DNA from: Piromyces finnis
Taxonomy: Eukaryota; Neocallimastigomycota; Neocallimastigomycetes; Neocallimastigales; Neocallimastigaceae
Length of the DNA stretch: 64,000 nucleotides
Assembly (NCBI GenBank): GCA_002104945.1
Contig: MCFH01000001.1
Location: 2,011,001-2,075,000 of the forward strand
Direction of reading: 5' to 3'
Translations under genes and position numbers: made by a program
The notes under the pieces: model-generated
The model's input: only the letters and a program-made list of their open reading frames with translations
The model's database searches: none
What the model was told of the DNA's origin: nothing
Part shown: in pieces, positions 1 through 18,135 of the stretch
Layout: every line of letters begins with the position of its first letter
Numbering within the stretch: the first letter of the stretch is position 1

Positions 1-1041
1 GGAAAGTTTTATCAAAATGTCAATGGAAAGTTAATCGACGAAAAAATGAATATTCTCATTGACAAAAAGGGTAATGAAATAATAATGGATAATGATAGTT
101 GTAATTGTAAATTATCAACAATTCACTTTATTGAATTACCTAAATTTAAAATTAAGAATAAAAACAATAATGACGATAATGTTTACAATAATAATTTAGA
201 TAAATTATTATATAATAATAAAAAAAATGATGGCAAAGATGATGGCAAAGATGATGACAAAGATGATATCGAAAATGATGACAAAGATGATATCGAAAAT
301 GATGACAAAGATGATATCGAAAATGATGACAAAGATGATATCGAAAATGATGACAAAGATGATATCGAAGATGATGATATTAGCGATGAAGAGGAAAATC
401 TATGGATCAAATTTTTAAATAATCCAAATGATCCAATATTTAGAAATGAAGATACAGAAGATGTATACAAAAAAGCAAGATCTGAATTATTACTTTTACA
501 AGATGATGAAAAATTTAAAAAAGAATATAATAGTAGAATAGATTCAATAATAACAGAAAAATCAATTCGAGAGTATGATAAAAGAAAATATTTAAAAGAA
601 GGCGAAGAAATTGGAGAAAAGAAAGGAATAATAAAAGGAAGAAAAGAAGGAGAAGAAATTGGAGAAAAGAAAGGAATAATAAAAGGAAGAGAAGAAGGAA
701 GAAAAGAAGGAAGAGAAGAAGGAAGAAAAGAAGGAAGAAAAGAAGGAAGAAAAGAAGGAGAAGAAATTGGAATAAGAAAAAGTCAAATTAAAACTACATT
801 TAAATTTTTCCATTCAAATTTCGATTCATCTTTTATTAAAACATTATCTGAACTTCCAGAAAATGAAATAAACATTATTGATGAATTCTTAAAGGAATCT
901 GAACGTAATGCTACGGATTTAGCCGAAAAATTAAATATTGATGCCAATTTTATTTATGAAACTTGTGATTCTTTTAAAATTTCCTATTATACTTCTATTG
1001 AAGATGATGAAAATAAAAGTAGTAAAAAAATAAAAATTTAA
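1..1041 (+). CDS. Rpn-type PD-(D/E)XK nuclease/transposase, 5'-truncated by window edge
   Basis: The frame is open from base 1 with no stop before the first Met at 46, so the gene starts outside the window and only its C-terminal part is seen. The stretch STIHFIELPKF, followed by a WIKFLNNP segment and an Asp-rich helical region, matches the end of the nuclease core and the tail of the Rpn family (recombination-promoting nuclease, PDDEXK_2). The tail then shows the family's typical charged repeats (EEIGEKKGIIKGR, GREEGRKEG). The catalytic residues would lie upstream and cannot be checked. Odd features are five tandem 24-bp units at 253-372, encoding an Asp/Lys-rich octapeptide, inserted after the core. 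Such genes are bacterial in origin and multicopy in anaerobic fungi (established knowledge). Activity here is unknown. The stop codon is at 1039-1041. Confidence 0.8.
   Translation, partial: GKFYQNVNGKLIDEKMNILIDKKGNEIIMDNDSCNCKLSTIHFIELPKFKIKNKNNNDDNVYNNNLDKLLYNNKKNDGKDDGKDDDKDDIENDDKDDIENDDKDDIENDDKDDIENDDKDDIEDDDISDEEENLWIKFLNNPNDPIFRNEDTEDVYKKARSELLLLQDDEKFKKEYNSRIDSIITEKSIREYDKRKYLKEGEEIGEKKGIIKGRKEGEEIGEKKGIIKGREEGRKEGREEGRKEGRKEGRKEGEEIGIRKSQIKTTFKFFHSNFDSSFIKTLSELPENEINIIDEFLKESERNATDLAEKLNIDANFIYETCDSFKISYYTSIEDDENKSSKKIKI
253..372 (+). repeat. 24-bp coding tandem repeat, 5 copies
   Basis: Five head-to-tail units start at 253, 277, 301, 325 and 349. Each encodes DDKDDIEN, and the last differs in the final codons (DDKDDIED). 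The near identity points to recent slippage or unequal exchange inside the Rpn-like gene. Confidence 0.95.
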
Positions 1042-3518
1042 TCAAAAAAATAAATGAAACAAAATTCAATGAATATATGTAGTTAATTTTATAATTAATT
1101 TTATAATGGTTAACTTTTATTTTAATATATTTTATTTATATAGTTCATTATATTTTTATACTTTGAATATGTATTTTATTTTTCTTATCATTCACAAAAA
1201 AATAAACAAATAAATAAAATGTAATATTTTAAATGTAAATAATAAAATTATAAAAACTCTATATATGTATATATAAACTATTATTCATTTTTTTATTTAC
1301 AAATATATATTCATATTTTTATAGTTTTTAATTTTAATAATGATATCAAACTCAAGGAACTCTCGTAAGTTCTTTATGAAATGTTTTTTAAATGGAAATA
1401 ATAATTTTGTTTTAATTTTAATTATAAAAGAAACAAATTTCGATATCAACTTTTAAAATTCTAATCAACAAGTAGTATTAAAAAACATCAAATTAAAATT
1501 AACAATGTAATGTAATAATAATTTATTCAAATAAACTAAATTAAAAAAAAAAAAATACTATACAAAAAAATAAATGGAAAAAAATATTTTTTTTGAATTA
1601 ACAAAAATCAAATTCTTACTTAAATTTTTTTTTTTGATAATTATTATAGAAAAATAGATTACGACAAGTCTTAATATATCACTATAATTATTAACTTTTA
1701 TTTGGTTAATAGTAGCTATGATAGATCCTAAAATTCATAGAATAAACAAGAAATATCAAAATATATATTAGTAAAAAAAAAATATATTTCTACTGATATG
1801 AAAAGTATATTATCTTTATTAATATGTAATCTTTTAATGAAATTTTAAAAGTATAAAGTTTTTCATTAAATACAGATAAACCTTTTAATTCAATAAAAAT
1901 ATGAGTTCATTTAGTTTTCCTACTTTATCATAAACAAAAAAAGAAAAACTCTACATCATTTAATGAAAATTAATAAATAATTTGATTTTCTAATAATCTA
2001 TCTATTAATCAAATAAATTTATAGTATTTTTAGTAATGCTATATCGAATTGAAATTCCGTGTCATTTACTTGACATCTAAAAAAAATAAAGTTTTAATCT
2101 CTAATTTCATTTATATAACATTTCAAAAAAAAAAAAAAATTGATATGGTAAATTGATTAATCATTTTTTGTGTGTATGGGTATTGTTCTCCAGATTCATA
2201 TATTAATGAATAAATTTTTCAATCTGATATTTCTCTTTCTCTATCAAAATAAAAATAATAAAAAAGAAAAGATCCTCTAAAATAAATTTACTCATGATAA
2301 AATAAATATATGCATGTATACAAAAAGAAAAGGAAGATTCAATCAATTTTTTTTTTCAAAGCGTTATAAAAATAAATAAATAAAAATTGTTTATTTTTAA
2401 AACCAGAATTTCATTTATTTAATTAAAAAATTAATGTTACACAAAAATTTAAAAACAAAAATGAAATTTAGAAAAGTTAAACTTTTTATTGATTGCACTT
2501 AAACAAAAAGGTAGTTCAAAATTCATCTGGAATTCTTATTACTCTTTCAACATGGAATTAACAAAAACAAAACCTTACCTAATAATTAACCAAACATTTT
2601 AAAAATAAAACTTCTAAATTTCTTAAAATAATTTATATTTTTTTTTTCTTTTAGTTGCTACTACCTAGTTCATTCTTTTTCTCCAACAATTTTATACACA
2701 TACACCCATTTTTTTTTTTTTTTAATTTTTTTATTTTGTGAGAAATTTTATCGTTTTTTTTTAAATATAATTATAATTTTTCTATATTTCCTATTTTATG
2801 TAATTTATATATAAAATGGTGGTGATGATGACCTATTCGAAAACATTTTTCTTTATAGATTCAGAAAAATTATAAAATATTTTAATTATCAAATTTTTTT
2901 TAAAATTTTGAATAAAAAAGTTTTTAAGTTTTATTTGTAAAAGTTAATTGTAAATCGAATAATAACGAAAAAAAAATGTAAACAGTTTAAAAAATAAAGG
3001 TTTGACTACTTCAAATATTTTATATAGCTTACATATAAAATAGTAATTATTACTACTATTTTTCAAAAAATAGATATAGTATTTTTATACTAAATTTCTA
3101 AGTTATTTAGACGATAACTATTTTCCCCTTTATAATCTTATTTGTTTCATAAAATATCAAAGGTTTCAATGGTTTAATTTTATAAATATGTTTAAATTTT
3201 TTCTTTTTAATGAGGCCTCTTTTTTTTTTTTTTCTTAATTTTTTTCAAACAAAATTTTTGAAGAAATATTAATAATTTCTTGAATTATAGGTATGATAAA
3301 CGCTTTTTGTTGTTAAAAAATAAGTTGTCAATATAAATATTTTATAATTTTCAAAAAAAAAAAAGATAAATTTTTTTTGAAAAGTCTTCCAAAACTAATA
3401 AAAATTATTATTTTAAATAATAATAGTCTTTATTGTTTTATAAAACTTTTTTTATCTTTTATTTTCACAATAATAGATATATTGTATTTTAGCATAATTT
3501 TTTCTTTTTTCATCTCCT
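1042..3518. other. AT-rich intergenic region
   Basis: Mostly A/T homopolymers and short low-complexity words. I see no open frame with coding character, no tRNA-like element and no long repeat. It separates the Rpn-like gene from the convergent PMP3 gene. Confidence 0.7.
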
Positions 3519-3692
3519 CTAGTACTTGCAAATAATGTATAAGGCGTGAATAATACCAGGTATATCACCTAATAGAGTTAAGATAACGTTGATCCAGAAA
3601 TCAGTGCATATACCTCTTTCAAAGAAGACACCAAGTGGTGGTAAAATGAAAGCAGCAACAATCTTACAGATATCAGAGCAAGTGAAAGGCAT
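3519..3692 (-). CDS. PMP3: Pmp3/UPF0057 family small proteolipid membrane protein
   Basis: A 57-residue uninterrupted frame runs from ATG at 3692-3690 to TAG at 3521-3519. It reads MPFTCSDICK, then the first hydrophobic helix IVAAFILPPLGVFFERG, then a short loop with CTDFWIN, then the second helix VILTLLGDIPGIIHALYII, ending CKY. The ILPPLGV and LTLLGxIPGIIHALYII segments are the signatures of the Pmp3/UPF0057 family, and the length is typical (52-60 aa). In yeast the family is a plasma-membrane proteolipid that moderates membrane potential and cation influx. The gene is intronless. Many codons end in C or G, unlike most of the window, which suggests high expression. It stands alone, with more than 2 kb of AT-rich DNA on each side. 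Confidence 0.95.
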   Translation of the reverse strand: MPFTCSDICKIVAAFILPPLGVFFERGICTDFWINVILTLLGDIPGIIHALYIICKY

Positions 3693-9199
<5,507 letters not shown>

Positions 9200-9388
9200 A
9201 TGACAAGTAATTTTAGAAAAGCCTATTATGGTTCACTAGGGGTACAAGTAGTTGAAATTAAACCTTCGGTTGAATCAGCGTTATCCGATGATGAACTTGG
9301 TTAGCTTTTTTATTTTATTATAAATTTTAAAAAAGAAATTTTAATTTATATAAATTTCAAATGAAATGGGATTTCAATGAAATTCAAT

Positions 9389-9422
<34 letters not shown>

Positions 9423-10401
9423 AATTTTTAAAATACGAAATAAACCATAAATATTAATAGACACTCTTTTTATTATTGTATACAAAAGATCTTGAAAAAT
9501 TAAGCAAACTTTGTCTATGGGTAAGAATTCCACATTCCTATCGTTCAACAGTATGGAAAGTTTTATTAGGTAAATCGTTATTAATTGTCCAATATTTTAT
9601 TTTAAACAATAACTAATTAAAGGGAAAATAGGAAGGAAAAATAGAGAAAGTAATATAAATAATAATTTATTAACACAATATATATATTATCAAACTTTTG
9701 AAAAAAAAATGTTTCAAATAAATCTTTATAGGTGTACTACCGACTTATAAAGTCACCTGGGAATTTGCTGAAAAGCAAAGAAAAGAACAATATGATGACC
9801 TTAAGAAAACTATCGCGTTTATTTTTCCAGAAAAATATAATAAAGAAATGTAGATATAAACTTTTTTTTTTTTTAATTATTATATAAATTGTCATAGCAG
9901 TTGGTATAATGATAGAATAAAAAATAATACATCAAAACAGAAATTTATATATATATCATTTACTTATATTAATGATTTTTTATATATATCTCAATATATA
10001 TTTATAGTAAAGATGATGATATTACACCAGAAATACTGATTCAAATGATGATTATTTATTATTTGTCAAAATTTCCAACAAAAATAATAAAGGTTCCTAT
10101 TCATAATGATTTTGTTATTAAATTAAATATATATATATTAAGTCAATAAATTTTATTAAAATAACATTATTGTTTATCTTAAATACATTTAATACTATAA
10201 TCTTACTAAATGGGAATAAAAAAAAAAAAATAGCTATCGGATTATCAAGTAAATAAAGCATATCTTTCCATGGCAAAGGCTTTCTTAGAAATTTGTGATA
10301 ATAATGCTGTAGATGCCTTTTGGAATATAACTTTTTTCTTTAGATTACAAGTTCTTGCTCAGGATGATATGTCATGGATATTTGAAGAAGAAATGGTGGT
10401 A

Positions 10402-10434
<33 letters not shown>

Positions 10435-11619
10435 GTTTATTATTATTATTATGTTTATTATTATTATGTTTATTATTATGTTTATTATGTTTATTATTAT
10501 TATTATTATTTGATAGTTTATTTGAATAAATTCCAATAATTTATTCATTTTTTTTTTTTTTTTCATGAGAATTGTCTTGTAAAAAAATCTTTAATAGAAT
10601 ATACCGAATAATGAAAAAAAAAAAAAAAAAGTTTAATAATTTTTATTTTTTTATTTAAGAATTCTTTTAAAAACTATGTATTCACTATTCCATTTTAATT
10701 TATTTATTGTACTGTATACTTTAATAGCAACAACCTACTTTAATATCAGATGTCATTGTACTTGATAAACTATTACATACAAGAGAACCCTCTCTTTGGA
10801 GACATTTTCAAAGTTTGAATGTTCAACTGGATAATATTTATGCAAAGTAAATAAATGATACAATAATCATTGATAAATTTATTGCTATGTCATTATATAA
10901 TTACTCCTAGATACTTTGATAAATAAATAATAAGAAAATTGATTAAATATAAGATGTACCTATCTAATAATTTAAATTTCTTTTTTTTAAAAAAAAAAAA
11001 AAATCCTTAGATGGTCACAAAGTTGTTATGCTGATATTTTACCAAATCATTGCTTAGAAAGGTAAGAAGAAGAAGAAGAAGAATAAAAAAAACTATTAAA
11101 AGTAATAATTATAATGATAAGAATAATTACTCATCATTTATCCCATAAAATACTATTTTTTTTTAAGAATATGGGATATTATGATTGGTGGATCCCAAAC
11201 AATTCTAATCTATATAGCGTTAGGTATCATTACATCTTGTAAAAGCGAACTTTTAAAAATTACATCTGCTAATGAAGTAGAAAGTGTTTTCACCAAGGTA
11301 AGTTTATTTTGTTGTAAATATAGTAAGGATAATAGAAAAAATGAATGTTTCAAATTTCAAAATTTCTAAATCTAAATATATACATTATAGCAAATGAATT
11401 ATCTCGATTATGATGCTGTTACCACAAAGTCCATTTATTTATGGTAAATATCCTTGAGTATTAAAAATCAATATGTTTAATAATAAATAAAAAAATAAAT
11501 TTATTATTAATCATTTATTCATTTCATATCATTTCTATATTTCATACAACTTTTTATAATTTACAAAATAAAGGGAAAGAAGTCATCCAGGATTTGTATC
11601 TAACCAAATTGTCGAATAA
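9200..11619 (+). CDS. TBC1D7: TBC1D7-like TBC-domain protein (TSC complex subunit), 10 exons
   Basis: Exons inferred from GT..AG sites and frame: 9200-9299, 9489-9569, 9732-9849, 10008-10092, 10234-10398, 10728-10846, 11011-11061, 11168-11297, 11391-11443, 11574-11619; together 315 aa (human TBC1D7 is 293). The product begins MTSNFRKAYYGSLGV and continues with LWVRIPHSYRSTVWKVLLG, close in layout to TBC1D7 (NFRxxYYxxxG; RxPxxYRxxVWKVLLG). Later come AKAFLEICDNNAVDAFW and CLERIWDIMIGGSQTIL, typical of the TBC fold. The usual TBC arginine and glutamine fingers (IxxDxxR, YxQG) are not seen, as in TBC1D7, which acts structurally. In animals and some fungi it binds TSC1 in the TSC1-TSC2 RhebGAP complex that restrains TORC1. 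Introns 3 (gtagat) and 4 (gttcct) have unusual donors. Intron 5 carries a TTA/TTATG repeat. Confidence 0.88.
10400..10513 (+). repeat. Intronic TTA/TTTATG variable repeat
   Basis: TTA runs are broken by G every few units, inside intron 5 of the TBC1D7-like gene. The Tyr-rich frame that reads through from the exon is intron sequence, because the acceptor at 10726-10727 restores the conserved protein. Confidence 0.85.
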
Positions 11620-14600
11620 CTTTACACTTTATATATTAAAATATTATTAACACGATATCAAAAGTAATAATCTATTAAAAAAAAAAAAAAAAAAAAAGAC
11701 AATATATATAATTAATAATATTATTAAATTATCATTATCCTAATCATATTTAATTATTCATATACTAAACTTTTTTTTTAAAAAAAAAAAAAAAAGAACG
11801 ATAATGATAATAATAACATAACTTAATTATAATTTTTTTTAAACCAACTACTATGATAGTAATAATCTTTATAAATATATATTTATGAACAACCTATATA
11901 TTTAATATTACCAATCAATTTTTAATAATACTATAGCATAGAGCAATATTACAACAATAAGAGAGGGAAAATAGTACTTTTTTTCTTTCTTTCTTTTGTT
12001 GTATTGTAAATACGAAAAGTCAATGAAATAATAACAATGAAAATAATAATAGTCATAATAAATAAATAAAAAAAAAATAAAAAAAAAAAAAAGAAAAGTT
12101 TTAAAAAAAATAAAAAAAAATAAAAAAAAATTAAAAAAGAATTCTTTTCATTTTTATGTATTCCCTTTATTTTTTTACATCAACTTTATAACAGATTACT
12201 TTATACATTGTTTTTTTTTTTTTCTTTCTTTCTTTGTTTATATATTTGTTCTTATTAAATAATGTCTAGAATAGTAAATTTTAATAGTTAAAAATCCATT
12301 TTGTCAATGAATACAACACTTTTTTTAATTTGAATTATTTATTAAAAACAACCTAGTCATAATCATGAATCATTAAATTTGAGGGCTGAATTTTCAAATT
12401 AGAAAATCACGAAAATTACATCATATAATAATTAATAATATGGTGGCTCACATAATTTTTAGAAAAGAAAATAAATATGGTATTCTTTAATTATTATTAT
12501 TCAAAGTGGCGTTAGATTTCCATTATAATTATATATTGTATTAATTACTATAAATATAAATAGAAGAAACTACAATACTTTTGTATCATTATTGACTACT
12601 AGAAATAACAACATCCAAATCTAGTTATTCTTTTTGATGTTGTCTAAGAGATAATAATAATAAGGAATATCAAGAAGATGAAAAGGTATATGCATAATAT
12701 ACATGATATTAAGACAATTCAATGTATTAAAATGTATTTGTACCAATACATAATGTATTATAGTGAAAATAAAAAAAGAGAATTTTTGTTTCTTATTTAA
12801 CAGCGGTACAAAATTTAGAAAGCTAAACTTTAATAATAGAACAAAATTTTGTATATATTATAATTTGTATTATAAATATACTATAAATATAATAATTCAT
12901 TAATAATCAATAATAATATGACATGACCATGAAAAATGCAAACTTTCAATTTTTTTTTTTTTTTTGTGTATTCAACTTTCTAGTAGTATGATAGGAAAAG
13001 AAAAAGAACCAATAAAATTTCAGTATAAAAAATTGGTAGTAAAAAGATAATATTATAAACTTTTATTATAAAAAAAAAAAAGTGACAATGATGATGATGA
13101 TGATGATGATGTTTATTACTTTTTTGTTTTTCAAAATGTATTATTAGCATCATTTGCCTCTATGCTATAGTGTTATGATTTATAAATTATGATTTCTAAA
13201 TCTTTTTTTTTTTTTTAATTTTGTATATACCCTATTTATATATTATTTTCAATTATACAATCATTAATGGTATCTAAAAAAAAAATAATAAAATACTATC
13301 TTTTTTAATACTATTAATTAAATTATAAAGCTCATTATGTCTCTACTATTCATTTTAGTTTTTAGCTATAAAATATTTAATAATAAATATGGTTTAATTA
13401 AACTTTTATTATTAATTTTAAAATAATAAAATGAATAATAACAACAATAATAAAATAAAATAAAAAAAAAAGCCATAGAGAAAAAAGGATATAATATAAA
13501 CTTTAAATTTAATTAGTTTATTATTAATTCTATATTTTAAATGAAAAAAATAAAACTATAATAGTTATGCTTGATGTTTATAAAAAAAAAAAGTAAATAT
13601 TGTTGCTTTAATTGTTACTTTAATTGAAAATAGTAATAGTAATAACAACTAAATAATTCAATAATCCACTCCACTGGTCATTGTGGTTGTGGTTGTAAAA
13701 TTTATAAAGTTTTTTTATATGAAAATTTACTTTAATTAAACTTTATTAATATAATAAATTGTGTAACATTAACCAAGGAAACTCAAAAGTTTATTAATTA
13801 AACTATTTTTTGAAATTTCTGTATAATAATAAATTTATATTTTTTCATTTTTTTTCTATCTTTTTAAGAAAAAAAGAAGTATAAGAAATTAGGATGATTT
13901 TTTAAAAAGGTTTATTCTATCTATTTAATTATTATAAATAACGTAAAAAAAAGTATTATTAAAATATTTAAATAAAACAATTTTTTTTATTATTTTATGT
14001 TCACATGGATTTATAACTTTATTAGGATATGGAAGGATAATAAATTAATTTTTTTTTCTATTATTATGATTAAATAATTTTATTTATAGATAGTATCATC
14101 CATTATCCATTATCATTAAAAAGTTAATATTATTCAAAAACTATTTCAATTATGGTTATATTGAATATTAAAAAATTATTCATTTCACCACTTATTACAC
14201 TTTATTACTAATAAAACTACTACTAATAGTTATACCATAATAAAAATATTTTCTCATTTCATTTGTAGCATGAGTAATTAGTAATATTTTTTTTTTACCT
14301 TTGGCTATTTTACATAAAAAGTTTATATTTGTCAGCCAGAATACTATTGAAAGAAAAAATAGAAATTAAAGTTTGAATTCAAAAAAATTCATTCATTTTT
14401 ATTAATTAATAAAGTTTGAATTCATTTCATTACCATTTATTATCTAACAAAAAATTAATTAAAAAAAACTATTTTTTTTCTATTAATGAAACTTTAATAA
14501 AATAGAACATCATAATTCAATATATTATTCATTATAATATTATATTAGGGAATATATACGGAGCATTTATTTATTGTATATATTATTATGATTCATGAAT

Positions 14601-15952
14601 AAAATTAATTGATTTTTAAAATTTGTATTAAAAGAATATTTGAAATTCTTTGGTAGGACAAATTTATTATCAATTTAATAAACGAATCTATTCACTATTT
14701 TATTCACTCTATTTCCCACATATATTAAACAATATGAGAAGAATATAATTTTAATTTAGTATATATAATGATAATAAAAAATAATATATAATAAATGTAT
14801 TCATCAGTCGATGTTAATTAAATAAAATAATAAAAAGTTAAATAATAATATATTAGCATAATATATTTAAATTAATCATACTATTTTAATTAAAAAAAAT
14901 TCATTTTTCATTTTCAATAATATAAATAAAGAAATTTTCCATTGTTTAATCTTTTTTTTTTTAAAGGAAAAAAAAAAACAAATAAAAGTTAAGAATTAAA
15001 GAAAGAAAACTAATTTTAGTATTTAGTAGGAGGGTCAAACTTTTTTTTTTCATGTTACTTTACATTATATGGCTATAAGAGGAAATTAAACTTTGATTCA
15101 GTAGAATAAATTTTTAGTTTAATAAATTAAAAAGAAATCCTACACAAAATATTTAAATTTTAAAAATAATAATAAAATAATCAATTCATAAAAAAAAAAG
15201 TATTTGTACTATTTAAAAAGTTTAAATTTTTTTTTTTTAATAATAATAATATTATTAACTTAAAATTTAAAATTTATTCTTTAAACAAAAAAAAAATATC
15301 AATTTTCTTTTGAACAATAACAAAAAAAATATATTTATAAAATAGAAAGATAATTGTTCAATTTTCAAAATATATTTATACCCTATATAAAAATAAATAA
15401 ATACATTTCTTATTTATTTATTCAATATATCTCAATTATAATATATATAACACAATAATAAAACATATTTATATTAATATAATTGTAAATATATTTTTTT
15501 ACTTATTTTAATGTTAATCGAATCAAACTAAATTAAATTAAAAGTATATAAAAAAAATAAAATAGTATTTATTATATTAAATAATGAAATTAAAATTACA
15601 TAATTTTTAAATATAATAATTGTAATTATAAATATTTTATACAAGTTATTGTAATAAGATATTTACAAATACCAAAAAAGTGTAACAAATAGTAATTGTA
15701 TAAACGAAATAATATAAAAATTTCGAATTGTAATTATAATATTTATTAAATACTTTTTTTTTTTAAGATAATTTTATTTTTTTATTCAAATTGGAATATT
15801 TTTTTTTTCAAATTTTAAATGAAATTACCAATTTGTTAAAATTTATAAAAAAAGAATAATACTTTATGAAAAGTTATAACATAGTATCTTAATTTAATTT
15901 TTTTTTTTTTTTAATAATAACATCAAAAGAAAATATATATATTTTTTCAATA
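11620..15952. other. 4.3-kb AT-rich intergenic region
   Basis: No coding frame, tRNA or mobile element was recognised. It holds poly(A)/poly(T) tracts and a short GAT run near 13087-13111. The segment 15300-15952 is A/T-rich and presumably contains the promoter of the downstream membrane-protein gene. Confidence 0.65.
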
Positions 15953-17302
15953 ATGTATTGGAAACATAATTACAGTAAAGTTTTATTTTTTTTAAATTTT
16001 ATTGTTATATTCAATAATAGTTTAGCCCATTATATCAATAAAGAAAATATAAATGACATACAAATAAATAATAATTCACCAAAAAGAATACCAATACTTT
16101 TCAAAAAAGAAGTAAATATTATTATTAAGGAATCGAATAATTGTATCAAAAATGAAGATTGTGATAATGGTTACATCTGTCTTAATAAGAAATGTAATAT
16201 TGATTACACTGATAAAAAATGTGAGATGAAAAGTAAAAATAACAAATGTCCAGAACCATTTATTTGTATAAAGAATGTATGTCAAATCAATGATAATGCA
16301 AAATTTATTTCTAATATCGGCAATGGAAACAATTTCATATTAACAGAAAAAGGTTTAATATTCATAATTTGCTTCATCGTATTTTTAATAATTGTGTTTT
16401 TTTCCGTCCTTCATTTTGCTTCGAAATATAAAATAGATATTGATAAAGTAAACAAACAGCAAGAACAAATAAATAGCAATATAAGTTACCCACCAAATAT
16501 GTTAAATCCTTCAGAAGAACGAAATGCGTATATTCGTTCTTTGAAAGAAAAAGAAAGTAAACTAACGAGTCAAAATGATGTTGATACCTATATTAAGAAT
16601 GATGATATATTGAACCAATTTAAATTAAATGATCCATACACTACCATAAATTCAAAAAAGGATTATGATATTGCTGGCAATATTTATCCAAAAACTCCAC
16701 AGTCTGGCTCCACCCTAATCAATAAAAGCTATTCTTCAACCAATAATCTAATCAATAAAAATAGATTATCGGAAAGAAGTTCAATCCACAATCCTAATTA
16801 TAGAAAATTTAGTACCGGGGCAATTTCTGCAATGAAAGATCCCTCTTTCTATAGTAGTTCTATCCAAGATTTTAATACCTCAAATTCATTTTCCTACATT
16901 TACCCTTCAGAAAATAAAATATATAATCAACAATATAATTCTTATAATAGTTCACCAGCATCACCTCGAGCTGTACATCATCAATCCCTTTCATTAACCA
17001 TCCCTAGAAAATTATCTACATTTGAATCACCCATTTTACATGGTCATACCACTTATCTTCATGAAGGCATTCCTTCCACAAGTAATCATATACCATATAT
17101 ATTAGAAGATGATGAAGAAGATGACGATCAACAAACCACATTATCATTTGATTCCGGTGTACTTAAAGTAGCTTCTTCTTCATTTAAGAAGAATAAGGAA
17201 TCCATAATATATTCCTATTCTGAAGATTTCAATGCTTCAAAAGAATGTATCATTCCTTCCCCTGATACTCCTACTTTAAATAAAAAATATATAGATAATT
17301 AA
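15953..17302 (+). CDS. Single-pass membrane protein with duplicated 4-cysteine ectodomain module
   Basis: A 449-residue intronless frame. Residues about 1-25 are a signal peptide (hydrophobic LFFLNFIVIF, then NNSLA). Cysteines at 64, 70, 76, 81, 90, 99, 105 and 110 form two units that share the C-x5-C-x4-C core (70/76/81 and 99/105/110), each with one leading Cys. This suggests a duplicated disulfide-bonded module, of the xCDNGYxC / CPEPFxC style seen in EB- or Dickkopf-like knots. A transmembrane helix follows at about 134-155 (GLIFIICFIVFLIIVFFSVL) with a basic KYK stop-transfer. The tail of about 290 residues is Ser/Asn/Tyr-rich with Pro-directed phosphosite-like motifs (SPASPRA, PSPDTPT) and an acidic patch. 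The topology suggests a small cell-surface sensor or adhesion protein; I do not recognise the family. Confidence 0.8.
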   Translation: MYWKHNYSKVLFFLNFIVIFNNSLAHYINKENINDIQINNNSPKRIPILFKKEVNIIIKESNNCIKNEDCDNGYICLNKKCNIDYTDKKCEMKSKNNKCPEPFICIKNVCQINDNAKFISNIGNGNNFILTEKGLIFIICFIVFLIIVFFSVLHFASKYKIDIDKVNKQQEQINSNISYPPNMLNPSEERNAYIRSLKEKESKLTSQNDVDTYIKNDDILNQFKLNDPYTTINSKKDYDIAGNIYPKTPQSGSTLINKSYSSTNNLINKNRLSERSSIHNPNYRKFSTGAISAMKDPSFYSSSIQDFNTSNSFSYIYPSENKIYNQQYNSYNSSPASPRAVHHQSLSLTIPRKLSTFESPILHGHTTYLHEGIPSTSNHIPYILEDDEEDDDQQTTLSFDSGVLKVASSSFKKNKESIIYSYSEDFNASKECIIPSPDTPTLNKKYIDN

Positions 17303-18098
17303 AATATTATCTTGTATTATTAATTTAGCAAAAAGAAAAAAAATAAAAAATAAAAAAAAAATACAAATACAATTAATAATAAAAATAAAAGTTAAAAAGA
17401 AAAAAAAAACAGTAATTAAAAAAAAATAGTATGTGTATATATAAAGAGGAAAGAAAAAAAAATAAATAAATAAATATCAATTCTTTCTTCATATATCATA
17501 TATTTTATTTTTCAATAGAAAAAGAAATACTATTAAAAAATGATTTGTTTCTATATTAAATTATTTTTAAAATACATCATTTGATAAATTTTAATAGATA
17601 TAAAAATATAGAACCACTTTGAAAGAATTAATTTTTTTTTTTTTTCAACATAATCCTACTATGTTGAAAAAGAAAAAGAAAAGGAGGATAAGGAATAAAC
17701 CCTATTATTAGTTTAGTTTACTTTTTAAAAAAAAATTAGTTCATGAATTCAAAAAATAATAGGTTATTCTTTAACGATTTATCATTTTTAATACTATTTT
17801 TATCTTAAAAATAAGTAAATAAACAACAAAACTTTTAAAAAGAAAAAGGACAATTAATACACTAATTTTAATTTTTTTTTTTTTTTTTTTAACAATGTAT
17901 ATTGGAATGAAATAAATCATATGAAAAGCAGTAAACCTATAAAAATTTATTTTTTCTTTATAATTTAGTTTTTTGGTGATTTAAATAATTATATATAATA
18001 AAAAAAAACTCTAAATATTAAAATAGTTTAAAAAAAAAAAAAGTATAATTCTTATTATAAAATATTAAATCATTTAATTATACTCTATTGAATTGGAT

Positions 18099-18135
<37 letters not shown>

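Noticed and set aside
10270-10539. Tyr-rich C-terminal continuation of a TBC1D7 exon
   Set aside because: The part after 10398 is intron. The acceptor before 10728 restores the conserved protein.
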